Assembly: GCA_025774865.1 (NCBI GenBank) | Contig: JALGZO010000063.1 | Span: forward strand, 1 to 14,308 | Source: a bacterium | GTDB lineage: Bacteria > ARS69 | Length of the DNA stretch: 14,308 nucleotides | Direction: 5' to 3' | Part shown: piece after piece, positions 14,106-14,308 of the stretch | Position numbering within the stretch: position 1 is the first letter of the stretch | How the letters are laid out: each line of letters opens with the position of its first letter | Translations under genes and position numbers: made by a program | Notes under the pieces: generated by a model | Told to the model about the DNA's origin: nothing | Databases searched by the model: none | What the model saw: only the letters and a program-made list of their open reading frames with translations

Positions 14106-14308
14106 CGCGTCGATCGGCCCGACGCCTCGCGGGCGGTCCGCGTCGCCGGAGCGCTCGGCGGCGGGAGCGCCCGTCGCGACCCCGGCGGCTTCCGCGTCCG
14201 GGGAAGAAGGTCTGGATCGCGGCGGGAGTCGTCGTTCTGGCGGCCGGGGTCGTTCTAGGGGCTGGAGCGGGCCTCAGGAGGCTCGCCACGCTGCCGGCGC
14301 TCGCGGTG
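14102..14308 (+). CDS. ftsQ: Cell division protein FtsQ, N-terminal part (cut by window end)
   Basis: An open frame runs from TTG 14102 to the last base: 69 residues, no stop. The layout is that of FtsQ/DivIB: a long basic cytoplasmic tail (about 15 arginines in the first 32 residues), one membrane segment (about 37-57, VWIAAGVVVLAAGVVLGAGA), then LRRLATLPALAV, as expected just before the POTRA domain of FtsQ, where a 'leucine-x-x-Val' stretch opens the first strand. FtsQ joins FtsL and FtsB in the divisome. The TTG shares four bases with the murB stop (TTGA), and AAGGTGGGG (14088-14096) lies 5 nt upstream. No in-frame ATG exists in the visible part. The identity relies on topology and on position directly after murB; the diagnostic POTRA domain is outside the window. 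No ddl lies between murB and this gene. Confidence 0.8.
   Translation, partial: MTRRSARRLAGGPRRRSARRRERPSRPRRLPRPGKKVWIAAGVVVLAAGVVLGAGAGLRRLATLPALAV

Noticed and set aside
1-14308. Mobile elements, CRISPR arrays, tRNA or rRNA genes, phage genes
   Set aside because: None seen: no transposase or integrase motifs, no regularly spaced long repeats and no tRNA-like folds; the window is nearly filled by dcw genes of uniform composition.

Overview
The window is a dcw (division and cell wall) cluster, read entirely on the + strand. It runs from mraZ to the start of ftsQ: mraZ, rsmH (mraW), ftsL, ftsI, murE, murF, mraY, murD, ftsW, murG, murC, murB, ftsQ (cut by the window end). Ahead of it lies the C-terminal end of an unrelated, probably exported protein. 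All calls rest on motifs read directly from the translations; no search was run.

Organism: the DNA is very GC-rich. MurE carries the DNPR motif of meso-diaminopimelate-adding enzymes. MraY is about 361 residues, with an N-terminus resembling Gram-negative (proteobacterial/deltaproteobacterial-grade) MraY. FtsI has no PASTA domains. The order murG-murC-murB-ftsQ is common in Gram-negative clusters. I infer an uncultured or little-studied GC-rich Gram-negative bacterium (Desulfobacterota, Myxococcota or a neighbouring phylum). I cannot name it.

Layout: 1-253 is the upstream partial gene. 254-496 is the control region, with weak hairpins and a 10-nt-phased series of TGGG-like boxes (412-466) that fits the known MraZ operator. 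497-961 is mraZ. 962-1161 is an unusual 200-nt gap. From 1162 the genes are packed tightly, mostly with 4-nt ATGA-type stop/start overlaps (rsmH/ftsL, murE/murF, mraY/murD, murD/ftsW, murC/murB, murB/ftsQ). Only two later gaps exceed 20 nt: ftsW-murG (46 nt, inverted repeat) and murG-murC (67 nt, competing hairpins next to the murC ribosome binding site).

How the genes work together: MurC (with MurB making its substrate), MurD, MurE and MurF build UDP-MurNAc-pentapeptide in the cytoplasm. MraY moves it to the lipid carrier (lipid I) and MurG adds GlcNAc (lipid II). FtsW polymerises glycan and FtsI crosslinks it at the septum, with FtsL and FtsQ as divisome scaffold and regulators. MraZ and RsmH are the usual first two genes; MraZ is the likely autorepressor.

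No new biological system is evident. The points most worth a second look are the phased MraZ box array, an FtsI with a normal transpeptidase domain but an N-terminal module about 65-70 residues short, and a possible structure-controlled leader before murC.
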